A stretch of 64,000 nt of DNA from Acidimicrobiia bacterium (GTDB taxonomy: Bacteria; Actinomycetota; Acidimicrobiia; IMCC26256; PALSA-610). The stretch is taken from assembly GCA_026002935.1 (NCBI GenBank), contig BPGH01000002.1:124001-188000 (forward strand), given 5' to 3'. The position numbers and the translations under genes were made by a program. The notes beneath the pieces were generated by a model. The model was not told the DNA's origin. It was given only the letters and a program-made list of their open reading frames with translations, and did not search any database. This document shows, piece by piece, positions 18,218-27,409 of this stretch (its first letter is position 1; every line of letters starts with the position of its first letter).

Positions 18218-19824
18218 ACACCGCGGTGGACACCCGCGACGGGCTTCCGCTGACCGTCGGCACCCTGCTGCGCGCGCGGGCCGAGGCGCGGGGCGACCAC
18301 CCGCTGCTCGTGTGCGACGACGCGGTGCTGACCTATGCACAGGCGGCCGACCGATCGGGAACGCTCGCCCGGGGCCTGTACGCGCTGGGCACCGGCCCGG
18401 GGACGCACGTCGGGCTGTTGTACCCGAACGGGCCGGACTTCGTCGTCGGGTGGCTCGCCACCGCCCGGCTCGGCGCGGTGACCGTCCCGATCAGCACGTT
18501 CTCGACCGGCCCCGAGCTGCGGACGCTGCTGCGCAACGCCGACGTCGCCGTACTGCTCGCGGCGCGACGCGCCCGCGACCGTGACCTCGGCGCCGCCGTG
18601 TCCGACGCCGTGCCCGCGCTCGGTCCCGGGCGCGGGCTCGGTGTGGACGACGGCCCGCTGCTCGACCCTGCGCTGCCGGTGCTGCGCCGCGTCGTCTTCG
18701 ACCCCGACGCCGTGATCGACGCGGGGGACGCGGTCCCGGCCGCTACCGTCGAGGCGATCGAGCGGACCGTCACGCCCGGCGACCGGATGGTGATCGTGCA
18801 CACGTCGGGTTCGACGAGCGAGCCCAAGGGCGTGATCCACCAGCACGGGCCTCTCATCCGGCACCTCGACGGGCTCAACCGGCTGCGCCGCTACACGGCG
18901 CAGGAGGTGCTGTTCTCGAATTCGCCGTTCTTCTGGATCGGTGGGTTCGCCTACAGCCTGCTCGGCACGCTCCTCGCGGGCGCGACACTCGTGTGCTCGA
19001 ACGCATCCGTCGCGGCCGCGACGCTCGACCTGTTGGAGCGCACCCGCCCGACGATCGTGAACGGGTTCGCGGCGTCCGTCGCGCACCTCGCGCGCGACCC
19101 GTCGTTCCCGCGCCGTGACCTGCGCTCGATCCGCCGCGGGAACCTGTGGCCGATCATGCCGGACGACGTGCGCCCGGCCGACCCCGAGCTGCGCCACAAC
19201 ATGCTCGGCATGACCGAGACCGGCAGCGTGTGCCTCGCCTCCGACGACGAGGGTGACCAGCCCGAACGACGCCGGGGGTCGTTCGGGCGCCCGGTGCCGG
19301 GCTTCGAGGCCCGTGTCGTCGACCCGGAGAACGGGCGGGACTGCGCGCCGGGCGTCACCGGCGAGCTGTGGTTGCGCGGGCCGTTCCTGATGGAGGGCTA
19401 CTACGGGCGCGAGCGGCACGAGACGTTCACCGCCGACGGTTGGTTCCGCACCGGCGACCTGGTCCACGTCGACGACGAGGGCTTCCACTACTTCCACGGC
19501 CGTCTCGGCGACATGATCAAGACCGCAGGCGCGAACGTGTCGCCCCGCGAGGTGGAAGCGGCGATCGCGGAGGTCTCGGGGATCGTTGCGCACGTCGTCG
19601 GCGTCGAGGACCCCGAGCGCGGACAGATCGTCGCGGCGGTCCTGCGGGTGCCCGACGGCGGGTCGCCGCCCGACACCGGGGCGCTGCGCGCCGCGTTGGC
19701 TCGCCGCCTCTCGTCGTACAAGGTCCCCCGCCGCTTCGTCGTCGTCGCCGACCGCGACGTCCCGATGCTGTCGAGCGGCAAGGTCGACGCGCAGGCATTG
19801 CGGGAGCTGGCTCGTCGTGGCTGA
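18214..19824 (+). CDS. Acyl-CoA synthetase (AMP-forming)
   Basis: A 536-residue ANL ligase with P-loop VHTSGSTSEPKGVIHQH, the adenylate motif MLGMTETGSVC, the hinge YFHGRLGDMIKTAGANVSP and the catalytic Lys in SSGKVDAQAL. It should form an acyl-CoA with ATP. It overlaps the thioesterase gene by GTGA and the next ligase by 8 bases. The next gene encodes a second, related ligase, so the two probably activate related acids, arose by duplication, or form a complex. No defect is seen. Confidence 0.9.
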   Translation: MNTAVDTRDGLPLTVGTLLRARAEARGDHPLLVCDDAVLTYAQAADRSGTLARGLYALGTGPGTHVGLLYPNGPDFVVGWLATARLGAVTVPISTFSTGPELRTLLRNADVAVLLAARRARDRDLGAAVSDAVPALGPGRGLGVDDGPLLDPALPVLRRVVFDPDAVIDAGDAVPAATVEAIERTVTPGDRMVIVHTSGSTSEPKGVIHQHGPLIRHLDGLNRLRRYTAQEVLFSNSPFFWIGGFAYSLLGTLLAGATLVCSNASVAAATLDLLERTRPTIVNGFAASVAHLARDPSFPRRDLRSIRRGNLWPIMPDDVRPADPELRHNMLGMTETGSVCLASDDEGDQPERRRGSFGRPVPGFEARVVDPENGRDCAPGVTGELWLRGPFLMEGYYGRERHETFTADGWFRTGDLVHVDDEGFHYFHGRLGDMIKTAGANVSPREVEAAIAEVSGIVAHVVGVEDPERGQIVAAVLRVPDGGSPPDTGALRAALARRLSSYKVPRRFVVVADRDVPMLSSGKVDAQALRELARRG

Positions 19825-21337
19825 GGAGACGGCGTGCCGCGGCACCGCGTCGGCGCCGGCCCCGACGCTCCCGCTCCTGCTCGCGCACAACACGGCCACT
19901 CGGGGCGAAGCCGACGCGGTCGTGACCCCTGACGCCGCGATCTCGCACGGCGGGCTCGACCGCGAGAGCCGGGCGGTCGCGGCGCGGCTGGTCGCCGCCG
20001 GGGTCGGCAAGGGGACGCGCCTCGGCCTCCTCGCCCCGAACGGCATCGAGTGGGTGGTCGTGGCCGCGGCCGCGTGGCGCGTCGGCGCCGTGCTCGTCCC
20101 GTTGAGCACGCTCGCCCGCCCGCCCGAGCTGGCCGCCCTGCTGCGCGCGGCCGCGGTGACACACCTGGTGTACGCGCCGTCGTTCCGGGGACGCCACTAC
20201 CCCGACGACGTCGCCGCCGCCGCACGGGAGGCGCCTGCACTGCGGCGGGCCTGGACGATCGACGGCCTGCCCGGCGTCGCGGTCGACGACGCGCTCGTCG
20301 ACGCGCTCGGCGACGTCGTGCGGCCGGCCGACGACCTCGCCGTCGTGTTCACCTCGGGCAGCCGCGGCACCCCCAAGGGCACGATCCACACGCACGGCTC
20401 CGCGCTACGGGCCGTCGCTGCGGGGCTCGCCGACCGCGGCATCGGGCCGGACGACCGGCTCTACCTCCCGATGCCGTTGTTCTGGACCGGTGGCCTCGCG
20501 GCCGGGCTGCTCAGCGCGCTCGTCGCGGGAGCGGCGCTGTGCACCGAGGCCGACCCCGAGCCCGGTCGCACGATCGGTTTCCTGGAGCGCGCCCGCGTCA
20601 CGCTGTTCCGCGGGTGGCCCGACCAGGCCGAGCGGATCGCCGCCCATCCGCGCTTCGCGTCGGCCGACCTGTCGTCCCTGCGGCCCGGGAGCCTGCCCGG
20701 CGTGTTGCCACCCTCGGCGCGCCCTGCGCCGGGGACGCGGCCGAACCTGTTCGGGATGACCGAGACGTTCGGCCCGTACTGCGGCGCCCCGCTCGACCGG
20801 GACCTCCCGGACGCCGCGCGCGGGAGCTGCGGACGCCCCTTCGCCGGCGTGGAGGTCCGGATCGTCGACGGCGAGATCCGCGTGCGCGGCCCGAACCTCA
20901 TGCGCGCGATCTGCGGGCGAACGCGCGACGAGACGTTCGACGCCGACGGCTTCTACCCGACCGGTGACCTCGGCCGGTTGGACCCGACCGGCCACCTCTG
21001 GTTCCTCGGTCGGGCGGACGACATGTTCAAGGTCCGGGGCGCGACCGTCTACCCCTCCGAGGTGGAGGCCGCGCTGCGGGCCGTGGACGGGGTACGCGAG
21101 GCGCACGTCACCGACGTGCCCGCCGCGGGCGGCGAACGCGAGGTCGGGGCGCTCGTCGTGACCGACCGGCCGCTGCGCGACGTCGCCACCGGGGTGCGCA
21201 CCCGCCTCAGCGCGTTCAAGGTCCCGACGCGGTGGGTCGTCACGGCGTCCGCCGACGACGTCCCGCTGACGCCGACGGCGAAGGTGGACACGGCCGCACT
21301 GCGCGACCTCCTGCGAGCGAAGGGCACGACGCCATGA
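19817..21337 (+). CDS. Acyl-CoA synthetase (AMP-forming)
   Basis: A 506-residue ANL ligase related to the preceding one. The P-loop is VFTSGSRGTPKGTIHTH, with SGSRGTPKG in place of the usual SGTTGxPKG. The adenylate motif is LFGMTETFGPYC, the hinge is FLGRADDMFKVRGATVYP, and the C-terminal Lys is in LTPTAKVDTAAL, where the usual SGK is TAK. It starts with GTG 8 bases inside the previous gene and ends by ATGA overlap with an amidohydrolase. It is the third ligase in this operon. Confidence 0.88.
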   Translation: MAEETACRGTASAPAPTLPLLLAHNTATRGEADAVVTPDAAISHGGLDRESRAVAARLVAAGVGKGTRLGLLAPNGIEWVVVAAAAWRVGAVLVPLSTLARPPELAALLRAAAVTHLVYAPSFRGRHYPDDVAAAAREAPALRRAWTIDGLPGVAVDDALVDALGDVVRPADDLAVVFTSGSRGTPKGTIHTHGSALRAVAAGLADRGIGPDDRLYLPMPLFWTGGLAAGLLSALVAGAALCTEADPEPGRTIGFLERARVTLFRGWPDQAERIAAHPRFASADLSSLRPGSLPGVLPPSARPAPGTRPNLFGMTETFGPYCGAPLDRDLPDAARGSCGRPFAGVEVRIVDGEIRVRGPNLMRAICGRTRDETFDADGFYPTGDLGRLDPTGHLWFLGRADDMFKVRGATVYPSEVEAALRAVDGVREAHVTDVPAAGGEREVGALVVTDRPLRDVATGVRTRLSAFKVPTRWVVTASADDVPLTPTAKVDTAALRDLLRAKGTTP

Positions 21338-22171
21338 CCCGGGTCATCGACTGCCTCGTCAACGTCGACATGGGCGACCGGCCGCCGCCCGACTGGCTGG
21401 TGAGGGTGCGCGACGACTACTTCAAGGGGGGCGAGTCGTTCCTGCGGAGTGCCGAGCTCCCCGAGCTGCTCGACGAGATGGACGCGCACGGGGGTCGAAC
21501 GAGCGGTGCTCCTCACGAACGTCCGCCGGCAGGAGAGCCGGGCGCTGTCGTTCGCTCAGGCGCGGCCCGATCGCTTCTCGCTCGCGGTCGGGGGCTTCGA
21601 CCTGCTCAAGCCCATGCCGACGGTACGGGCGCTGGAGTCGTTCGTCCGGGACCACCCCGTCGCGTACGCCGTCGTCGGGCCGAGCTTCTGGGGCGACGGG
21701 ATGTACCCGCCCACCGATCCCGTCTACTACCCCCTGTACGTCAAGTGCTGCGAGCTCGGACTCGCCCTGTGCATGAACACCGGCATCCCGGGCCCGCCCC
21801 TACCGGCCGAGCCGCAGGACCCGATCCACCTCGACCGCGTGTGCTACCGGTTCCCCGAGCTGAAGCTCTGCATGATCCACGGCGCGGATCCGTGGTGGGA
21901 CACCGCGATCCGGCTGATGATGCGGTATCACAACCTGCGGCTCATGACCTCGGCCTGGTCGCCGAAGCGCCTGCCGGCGTCGCTCCTGCACTACATGTCG
22001 ACCCGCGGCCGGGACCGGATCCTGTTCGCCAGCGACCACCCGGTACTGCCGATCGGGCGGTGCGTCGGCGAGGCCCTCGCTCTCGACCTCGCGGACGACG
22101 TGCGGCGGGCATGGTTGTACGACAACGCGGATGCCTTCTTCTTCGGCGGCGGTAATGGCGGGAGGACGTGA
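21334..22171 (+). CDS. Amidohydrolase family protein (PF04909), one frameshift
   Basis: The ATG start overlaps the ligase stop (ATGA). It begins MTRVIDCLVNVDMGDRPPP, a shorter N-terminus than the DDHVIEPP type elsewhere in the window. A frameshift falls in the run of five G at 21490-21494: removing one G joins LLDEMDAHG to VERAVLLTNVRRQES. The rest is intact, with CMNTGIPGPP, CMIHGADPWWDT and the C-terminal LFASDHP holding the expected catalytic Asp. Restored length is ~278 residues. This is a smaller, metal-dependent TIM-barrel enzyme of unknown substrate. It is coupled to the GntR gene that follows. Confidence 0.8.
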
Positions 22172-22172
22172 C

Positions 22173-22931
22173 GTGACCGACCGGAACCGCGCTGCCCGGG
22201 TGCGCGAGAAGCCACAGCGGATCGCCGACGAGCTGCGCGCGCTGATCGTCAGCGGGGAGCTCACCGAGGGCGAGTCCCTCGGGCACGAACCGGACCTGGT
22301 CGAGCGGTTCGGCGTGTCGCGCCCGTCGCTGCGGGAGGCGTTGCGGATCCTCGAGGCCGAGGGGCTCGTCACCGTCGTGCGCGGCGTCCGGGGCGGCGTG
22401 GTCGTCCACGCGCCGAACGGGAGGATGACCGCCCGCACGGCGGCGCTCGTGCTCGCCGCCCGCAACGTGCCCCTGGCGGACGTGTTCGAGGCGCGCAGCC
22501 TCCTCGAACCGATCGCCGCGCGGACCGTCGCGACGGCACGGGGCCGACGCGGCGCGGTCGAGGAGCTGCGCGGCCTCGTGCGCGCGCAGGAAGAGGCGAT
22601 CGAGGACCCCGAGCGGTTCGGGGCGGCGAACGCCGAGTTCCACCAGCGGCTCGTGGCCCTCGCCGGCAACCAGACGCTCGGCATCGTCGCCGAGATGCTG
22701 ACCGAGATCGTCGCGCGGGCGGTGACGGCGGTGAGCCGTGCCGACGACGTCGTCGGGTCGGTGTCCGTGCGCCGGCGCGGCATCCGCTCCCAGGAGCGGC
22801 TGCTGGCGTTGATCGAGGCCGGTGACGGCCCCGGCGCCGAGGCCCACTGGCGGGCCCACATGCAGGTCGTGGGCCGGGTGATGCTGGGGCAGGAGGCGGC
22901 GACGGTCGTCGACCTCCTCCACCACTACTGA
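22173..22931 (+). CDS. GntR-family (FCD) transcriptional regulator
   Basis: A 252-residue regulator with an N-terminal winged helix (PDLVERFGVSRPSLREALRI) and a C-terminal FCD ligand-binding domain, including FHQRLVALAGNQTL and a late AHWRAHMQV. FCD proteins usually bind a carboxylate or acyl-CoA effector and repress catabolic operons. GTG 22173 is chosen because GGAGG (22161-22165) is spaced 7 bases from it; ATG at 22155 is an alternative. It is the last gene of the eight-gene operon and so may regulate it. The family-1 palindromes are candidate targets by location only. Confidence 0.88.
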   Translation: MTDRNRAARVREKPQRIADELRALIVSGELTEGESLGHEPDLVERFGVSRPSLREALRILEAEGLVTVVRGVRGGVVVHAPNGRMTARTAALVLAARNVPLADVFEARSLLEPIAARTVATARGRRGAVEELRGLVRAQEEAIEDPERFGAANAEFHQRLVALAGNQTLGIVAEMLTEIVARAVTAVSRADDVVGSVSVRRRGIRSQERLLALIEAGDGPGAEAHWRAHMQVVGRVMLGQEAATVVDLLHHY

Positions 22932-22937
22932 GCCGCC

Positions 22938-22974
22938 GGCCCGCTGCTCACGCCGGGCCGAGCCGCAGCGGGCC
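22938..22974. terminator. Hairpin between convergent genes, likely bidirectional terminator
   Basis: An inverted repeat with 10-base arms, GGCCCGCTGC (22938-22947) and GCAGCGGGCC (22965-22974), encloses a 17-base loop. It occupies the 52-base gap between the converging GntR (+) and APH-kinase (-) genes. There is no U-tract on either side. The position makes a shared terminator the best reading. Confidence 0.55.
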
Positions 22975-22983
22975 CCGCCGGGG

Positions 22984-24042
22984 TCAGAGGTCGTCGAGGA
23001 GCCGCGCGAGGAGCGGCGCGAACATCACGAGCTCGTCGGGGTCGTCCGGCATCGGCATCTGGCCGTAGGCGACGCCACGCAGGTACATGCGCACGAGGAT
23101 GGTCCCGAAGCGCAGCCCCGCGAGCGCCTCGTACCAGGCGAGGTCGTCGAGCGCGGCCCCGCCGAGGGACTCGTAGGTGCGCGCGGTGCGGTGCCGCTCG
23201 AACATCGCGGGCACGGTGACGCCGGCACGGTCGGCCATGTGGGCGAAGAACCGCTGGAAGAACGTCGTCCACGCGACGTCGGCCTCCGGCGGCCCGACGC
23301 CCGCCATCTCCCAGTCGAGCACACCGACCGGTTCGAAGTCCCGGTAGAGGATGTTTCCCGGCCGCCCGTCCCCCCACAGCAGCACGGCCCGGTCGTTCGC
23401 CGGCATCGTGGCGCCGAGCACGTCGATGGCCCGCTCGAGGACGGGCACCCGCCGGCCCGCGCGTGCCCATTCGTAATACGTGACGTACGAGGCGAGGAGA
23501 CGTTCCAGCGCGGTGCTGCCCGGCTCGCCGGGGCGCAGGAAGTCGAGGTGGTCGCCGTCCTCGATCCGGTGCAGCTCGACGAAGACGCCGATCGTCGACC
23601 GTTCCATCCGCTCCCGGTCCGTGTCGGATCCGCGCAGGAACCACCCGCTCGGGTCCATGAGGTAGGGCGGGTTGTCGGACGCGACCTCGCCGTCGATGGC
23701 CCGCACCACCATGAACGGCACGCCGAGCCAGGTGTCGTCCTCCTCGACGTGCACGACCTCGGGAGCGGGCAGCTCGGTCAGCGCGCGCACGAGGTCGATC
23801 ACCCGCCGCTGGCGCACCAGGTCGAACTCCGGGAAGGTCGGGAAGTGCGATTCGGGCGCCGGTGCGAGGCGCGCCACGAGCCGCTCTCCGTCGAGCCGGA
23901 ACAGCACCGTGTCGTTGGCCATCCCGCTCCCCGGCTCGGAGACCTCGCCGACCCGCGCGTGCCCGCCGAGCCGGGCGCGCGCCCAGGCCTCCAACCCGGC
24001 CGCGACCCGGCCCGGGTCCCGGCGCCACGGCGTGTCGGTCAC
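22984..24042 (-). CDS. Aminoglycoside phosphotransferase-family kinase (acyl-CoA kinase-like)
   Basis: A 352-residue APH-fold protein. The catalytic loop is WGDGRPGN with Asp ~225 and Asn ~230, and the metal-binding Asp is in VLDWEMAGVGPPEAD (~243). The first residue of the usual HGD is Trp. It resembles the kinase domain found next to ACAD10/11-type dehydrogenases and in LvaA, which phosphorylate 4-hydroxyacyl-CoA, more than antibiotic kinases. That assignment is inferred. GTG 24042 is used; GTG 24048 is also possible. A family-1 operator candidate lies 12 bases upstream. It is a single-gene unit. Confidence 0.82.
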   Translation of the reverse strand: MTDTPWRRDPGRVAAGLEAWARARLGGHARVGEVSEPGSGMANDTVLFRLDGERLVARLAPAPESHFPTFPEFDLVRQRRVIDLVRALTELPAPEVVHVEEDDTWLGVPFMVVRAIDGEVASDNPPYLMDPSGWFLRGSDTDRERMERSTIGVFVELHRIEDGDHLDFLRPGEPGSTALERLLASYVTYYEWARAGRRVPVLERAIDVLGATMPANDRAVLLWGDGRPGNILYRDFEPVGVLDWEMAGVGPPEADVAWTTFFQRFFAHMADRAGVTVPAMFERHRTARTYESLGGAALDDLAWYEALAGLRFGTILVRMYLRGVAYGQMPMPDDPDELVMFAPLLARLLDDL

Positions 24043-24053
24043 GGCCACCCCCG

Positions 24054-24069
24054 AAAGATCTACATGTAT
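24054..24069 (-). promoter_or_regulatory. Palindromic operator candidate, family 1 (site C)
   Basis: On the minus strand the sequence is ATACATGTAGATCTTT. It shares 13 of 16 bases with site B and keeps the ACATnTAnAT core with an imperfect right arm. It sits 12 bases before the APH-kinase GTG, where it would overlap the promoter or initial transcript. The remaining 24070-24244 region before the next + gene is GC-rich with nothing else recognised. Confidence 0.5.
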
Positions 24070-24244
24070 GGTAGCGAGTGCGCCCGCGTCGGGGAGCGGC
24101 GCACCGCCGGGGGCCGGTACGGTTCGCGGCCCCATGCCCCGCGCGCCGCGAGGCGCCGGGACCGGTGACCGTCACGACCGGGGCGGGGTCGCCCGGGCGC
24201 GAGCCCGCCGGCGTCCTGGAGCCGCCCGCAGAGGAACGGAGCCC

Positions 24245-24958
24245 GTGAACGACCGCGTCTACATCCACGAGTTCATCGACATCATCGGCCACAACCGGGC
24301 GCACTACATGCAGCACATGACCGCGAACTGGGGGCCGATCGGCCGGGAGGAGCGCGGACAGCTCTGCTACGGCGTGTGGGCCCTGATCGGGTCGACGGGA
24401 CCCTGGCCGAAGACCGTGAACATGTGGGAGCACGAGAGCTGGTCGGGGCTCGCCGCGTCGTTCGCGACCGAGGCCGTCGGCAAGGGCGCACAGGACCCGT
24501 CGCTCGAGCGGTGGTGGGCACGGGCCGCCGGCTTCCGCAGCGGCGGCTACGACCGCATCATGCGCCCGGCGCCCTGGGCGCGGGGGATCGAGCAGCTGTG
24601 CGCCGACGGCGTGCGCGGCGACGTGTACGCGCACGAGCTGGTGACGGTCGAGCCGGGCACGGCCGCCGACCTCCTCGAGCGCGCCCGCGACGCCGCGGAC
24701 CTCCACGCCCGGCACGGCTGGGAGCTGTTCGGCGCGTTCACGACCGCGATGGCGAACGACGACGAGGCGCTGCTGCTGTGGGCGATCCCGACGTGGCAGC
24801 AGTGGGCCGACGGCGAGGCCGACCCGGCGCTGGGTGCGTGGCGGCGGGGTCTCGCCCCCCGGAGCTGGCACCGGGTGCTCCTGGTCGACGCGCCGCTGTG
24901 CCCGTTGCGCATCGGACGCCAGCCCGAGCGCACCGACCGCACCGACTGGCACGACTGA
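24245..24958 (+). CDS. Uncharacterised protein, possible NIPSNAP-like alpha/beta barrel
   Basis: A 237-residue protein that I do not firmly recognise. It has two similar-looking halves: one starts VYIHEFIDIIGHNRAHYMQH and the other VYAHELVTVEPGTAADLL. Each has the strand-helix pattern of dimeric alpha/beta-barrel (NIPSNAP/EthD-like) proteins and is Trp-rich (NMWEHESWSG, IPTWQQWADG). No signal peptide, membrane helix or catalytic motif is seen. GTG is preceded by GAGGAACGG. It is encoded alone on the + strand between minus-strand catabolic genes and faces an LLM oxidoreductase gene. Function unassigned. Confidence 0.65.
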   Translation: MNDRVYIHEFIDIIGHNRAHYMQHMTANWGPIGREERGQLCYGVWALIGSTGPWPKTVNMWEHESWSGLAASFATEAVGKGAQDPSLERWWARAAGFRSGGYDRIMRPAPWARGIEQLCADGVRGDVYAHELVTVEPGTAADLLERARDAADLHARHGWELFGAFTTAMANDDEALLLWAIPTWQQWADGEADPALGAWRRGLAPRSWHRVLLVDAPLCPLRIGRQPERTDRTDWHD

Positions 24959-24975
24959 ACGCCCGCCCCGGCCGG

Positions 24976-25845
24976 TCAGCGGTGCAGCGGCGCGACGACC
25001 TCCTCGCCGAACTCGGCGAGGGTCGCGGGGCGCGCGAAGTCGCAGAACCAGGCGTAGACGCGCTCGACCCCTCGCTCCTCGAGCCGCCCGAAGTGGTCGC
25101 GCAGCTCGGCCCCCGTCCCGATGACCGGCCGTGACCACCCGAAGCGCCGCCGTGCCGACTCCCGTACCGCGTCGGCGTCGCCGCCGCGGGGCACGAGCGC
25201 GACCATCTGCTGGATCGACACGCGCGCGTCGCCGGCCTCTCCGCGCAGCTCGTCGAGCAGGTGCAGCTTGCTCACGTCGAGGTTCCACCAGTCGGCGAAC
25301 TCGCGGACGAGCGCGAGCGTCTTCTTCCCGGCACCACCGATGACGACCGGGATGCGCGACAGCGGCCGTGGCTCCTGGCGCGCGCCCCGGAGCCGGTGGT
25401 ACTCGCCGTCGTAGTCGACGACTTCGCCGCGCCACAGTGCGCGCAGGACCTCCAGCGTCTCGCGCAGCCGGTCGACGCGGGCGCGCGGCTCGGTGGAGCC
25501 GACCCCGTAGGTCGCGAGCTCCTCCGGCACCGATCCCCACCCGATGCCGAGCTCGAAGCGCCCCCCGGACGCGTGGTCGAGCGAGACCGCCTGGCGGGCG
25601 AGCACGGCGGGCAGGCGGAACGCGTCGCACAGCACGAGGGAACCGAGCACGAGCCGCTGCGTGTGGGCGGCGAGCCACGCGGTCGTCACGATCGCGTCGT
25701 ACATCGGCTGGTCCTCGGCGAGCGGCGGCGCCAGGTGGTCCATGCCGGCGATGCCGACGAACCCGGCCTCCTCCGCGGCGCGGGCGCGGGCGACCAGCTC
25801 GTCGAACGAGAGGCGCATCTGCGGGAGGAACAGCGAGAACTCCAC
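24976..25845 (-). CDS. LLM-class (luciferase-like) oxidoreductase, probably F420-dependent
   Basis: A 289-residue TIM-barrel protein of the bacterial luciferase family. The N-terminus is VEFSLFLPQMRLSFDELV. Further conserved stretches are FELGIGWGSVPEEL, RLRETLEVLRALW and IPVVIGGAGKKTLALV. Such actinobacterial members commonly use F420 (or FMN) to oxidise or reduce substrates. GTG at 25845 is the natural start. It is 20 bases downstream of the carboxyltransferase gene in the same direction, probably one operon with the crotonase. Cofactor identity is inferred from the family. Confidence 0.85.
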   Translation of the reverse strand: MEFSLFLPQMRLSFDELVARARAAEEAGFVGIAGMDHLAPPLAEDQPMYDAIVTTAWLAAHTQRLVLGSLVLCDAFRLPAVLARQAVSLDHASGGRFELGIGWGSVPEELATYGVGSTEPRARVDRLRETLEVLRALWRGEVVDYDGEYHRLRGARQEPRPLSRIPVVIGGAGKKTLALVREFADWWNLDVSKLHLLDELRGEAGDARVSIQQMVALVPRGGDADAVRESARRRFGWSRPVIGTGAELRDHFGRLEERGVERVYAWFCDFARPATLAEFGEEVVAPLHR

Positions 25846-25865
25846 GGTGCGGGGGGCCTCCCGGG

Positions 25866-27395
25866 TCAGGGCATGACGCCGACGCGGGCGACGGGCTCGG
25901 CAGGTGCCTGCCGGCACGCGAGCGCGCGGTCGAGCGAGTACCACAGGGCGTCGCGGATCTCGCGCGGGTCGATGAGCTCGTCGACGCCGAAGGTCTTCGC
26001 GGTGCGGTACGACGCCTGCACCTCGTGGCGGTGCAACATCGCCGCCTCCTCCTCGTCGGAGCCGCGCGAGCGGCTCATGGCGGCCGCGCCCATGGCGCCC
26101 ATCGTCACGCCCGGGAACGCGAACACGCCCGACTGCCCGTCGAAGGGGATCATGGCCATGACCATCGATCCGAAGCCGTAGGCCTTGCGGAGCGTGACCT
26201 CGAACTTCGGCGTCGTCGCCATGGTCTGCGCGGCGTACATCCGTGCGCCCTTGCGCAGGATCGCCTGCTGCTCGGAGCGACGGCCGGGCAGCACGCCGGG
26301 GTTGTCGGCGAGGAACACCAGCGGCAGGTGGAACGAGTCGGCCACCGTGATGAAGCGCGCCGCCTTCTCGGCCCCGTCGGCGTCGATCGCCCCCGCCATC
26401 ACCTGCGGCTGGTTCGCCACGACCGCGACGGGATGGCCGCCCAGGCGGCACAGCGCGCACAGCACCGTGCGGCCGAACTCCGGCTGCACCTCGAGGACCG
26501 ACCCGGCGTCGAACACGACGTCGAGCACCCGGCGCATGTCGTAGACGCGCCGGCCGTTGCGGGGCACCAGGTCGACGATCTCCGGGACGGGCCGGGGCCC
26601 GTCGTCGCCGCCCGGCACGTGCGGCGGGTACGACCACGCCGACGACGGGAAGTACGACAGGTAGCGGCGCACGAGGTCGAGTGCGGCGGCGTCGTCGTCG
26701 GCGCCGTTGTGGATCAGGCCGCTGCGCAGCGCGACCTCCGGGCCGCCGAGCTCCTCCTTGGTGACGGTCTCCCCCGTCGACTCGGCCACGACGGGCGGCC
26801 CCGCCGTGAAGATCGCCGCGTGGCGGCTCATGACGGTGAAGTCCGACAGCGGCGCGACGAGCGCCCCGTGACCGGCCGATGCGCCGAGGACCGCGGTCAC
26901 GAGCGGCACGCGGCCCGAGCACCGCGCCTGGGCGAGCATGTCGGTCGGGGTCGGCGCGACGTGGGGCTTGCCGTCGGCCCGGTAGCCGGCCCCCTCGAGG
27001 ATCATGATGCAGGGGATGCGGTCGCGCAGCGCGAGCTCCGCGACGCGGTAGCGCTTCGCGTTCGCGGCCGCGCTGATGGTCCCGGCCTTCACGGTGAAGT
27101 CCTCGGCCGCCACCATCACGGGCCGGCCGTCGATCCGGCCGTGGCCCATCACGATCGCGTCGGCCGGCGCCTCCGAGCCGCCGGTCAGTGTGCCGAGCTC
27201 GCGGAACGTCCCTTCGTCGAGGAGGTGCCGGACGCGGGCGCGCGCATCGAGCTTGCCGGCCTCGCGGTGGCGGCGGAGCCGTTCCTCCCCGCCCATGGCG
27301 CGCGACCGCGAACGCCGCTGCGCGAGGTCGTCGAGGACCTCCTCCCACCCCTCGGTTCCCGGCTCGCCGGTCCGGGACCGTGCGTCGTCACCCAT
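25866..27395 (-). CDS. Acyl-CoA carboxylase, carboxyltransferase (beta) subunit
   Basis: A 509-residue biotin-dependent carboxyltransferase with the two crotonase-like halves of the family. The N-half has EDFTVKAGTISAAANAKRYR and SAGHGALVAPLSDFTVM. The C-half has PVAVVANQPQVMAGAID, LADNPGVLPGRRSEQ and GFGSMVMAMIPF. It would transfer CO2 from carboxybiotin to an acyl-CoA. Its sequence is nearer to the methylcrotonoyl/geranoyl-type group than to acetyl-CoA carboxylase, by eye. No biotin carboxylase or carrier gene is in the window, so it must pair with one elsewhere. ATG 27395 follows the crotonase stop by 14 bases. Confidence 0.88.
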   Translation of the reverse strand: MGDDARSRTGEPGTEGWEEVLDDLAQRRSRSRAMGGEERLRRHREAGKLDARARVRHLLDEGTFRELGTLTGGSEAPADAIVMGHGRIDGRPVMVAAEDFTVKAGTISAAANAKRYRVAELALRDRIPCIMILEGAGYRADGKPHVAPTPTDMLAQARCSGRVPLVTAVLGASAGHGALVAPLSDFTVMSRHAAIFTAGPPVVAESTGETVTKEELGGPEVALRSGLIHNGADDDAAALDLVRRYLSYFPSSAWSYPPHVPGGDDGPRPVPEIVDLVPRNGRRVYDMRRVLDVVFDAGSVLEVQPEFGRTVLCALCRLGGHPVAVVANQPQVMAGAIDADGAEKAARFITVADSFHLPLVFLADNPGVLPGRRSEQQAILRKGARMYAAQTMATTPKFEVTLRKAYGFGSMVMAMIPFDGQSGVFAFPGVTMGAMGAAAMSRSRGSDEEEAAMLHRHEVQASYRTAKTFGVDELIDPREIRDALWYSLDRALACRQAPAEPVARVGVMP

Positions 27396-27409
27396 GCCGC
27401 ACCTGCCCG

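Noticed and set aside
22925..25678. Long minus-strand open frame of over 900 codons covering the unknown protein and APH kinase
   Set aside because: It is Arg/Ala/Pro-rich shadow sequence with no domain, overlapping genes with recognisable motifs in other frames.
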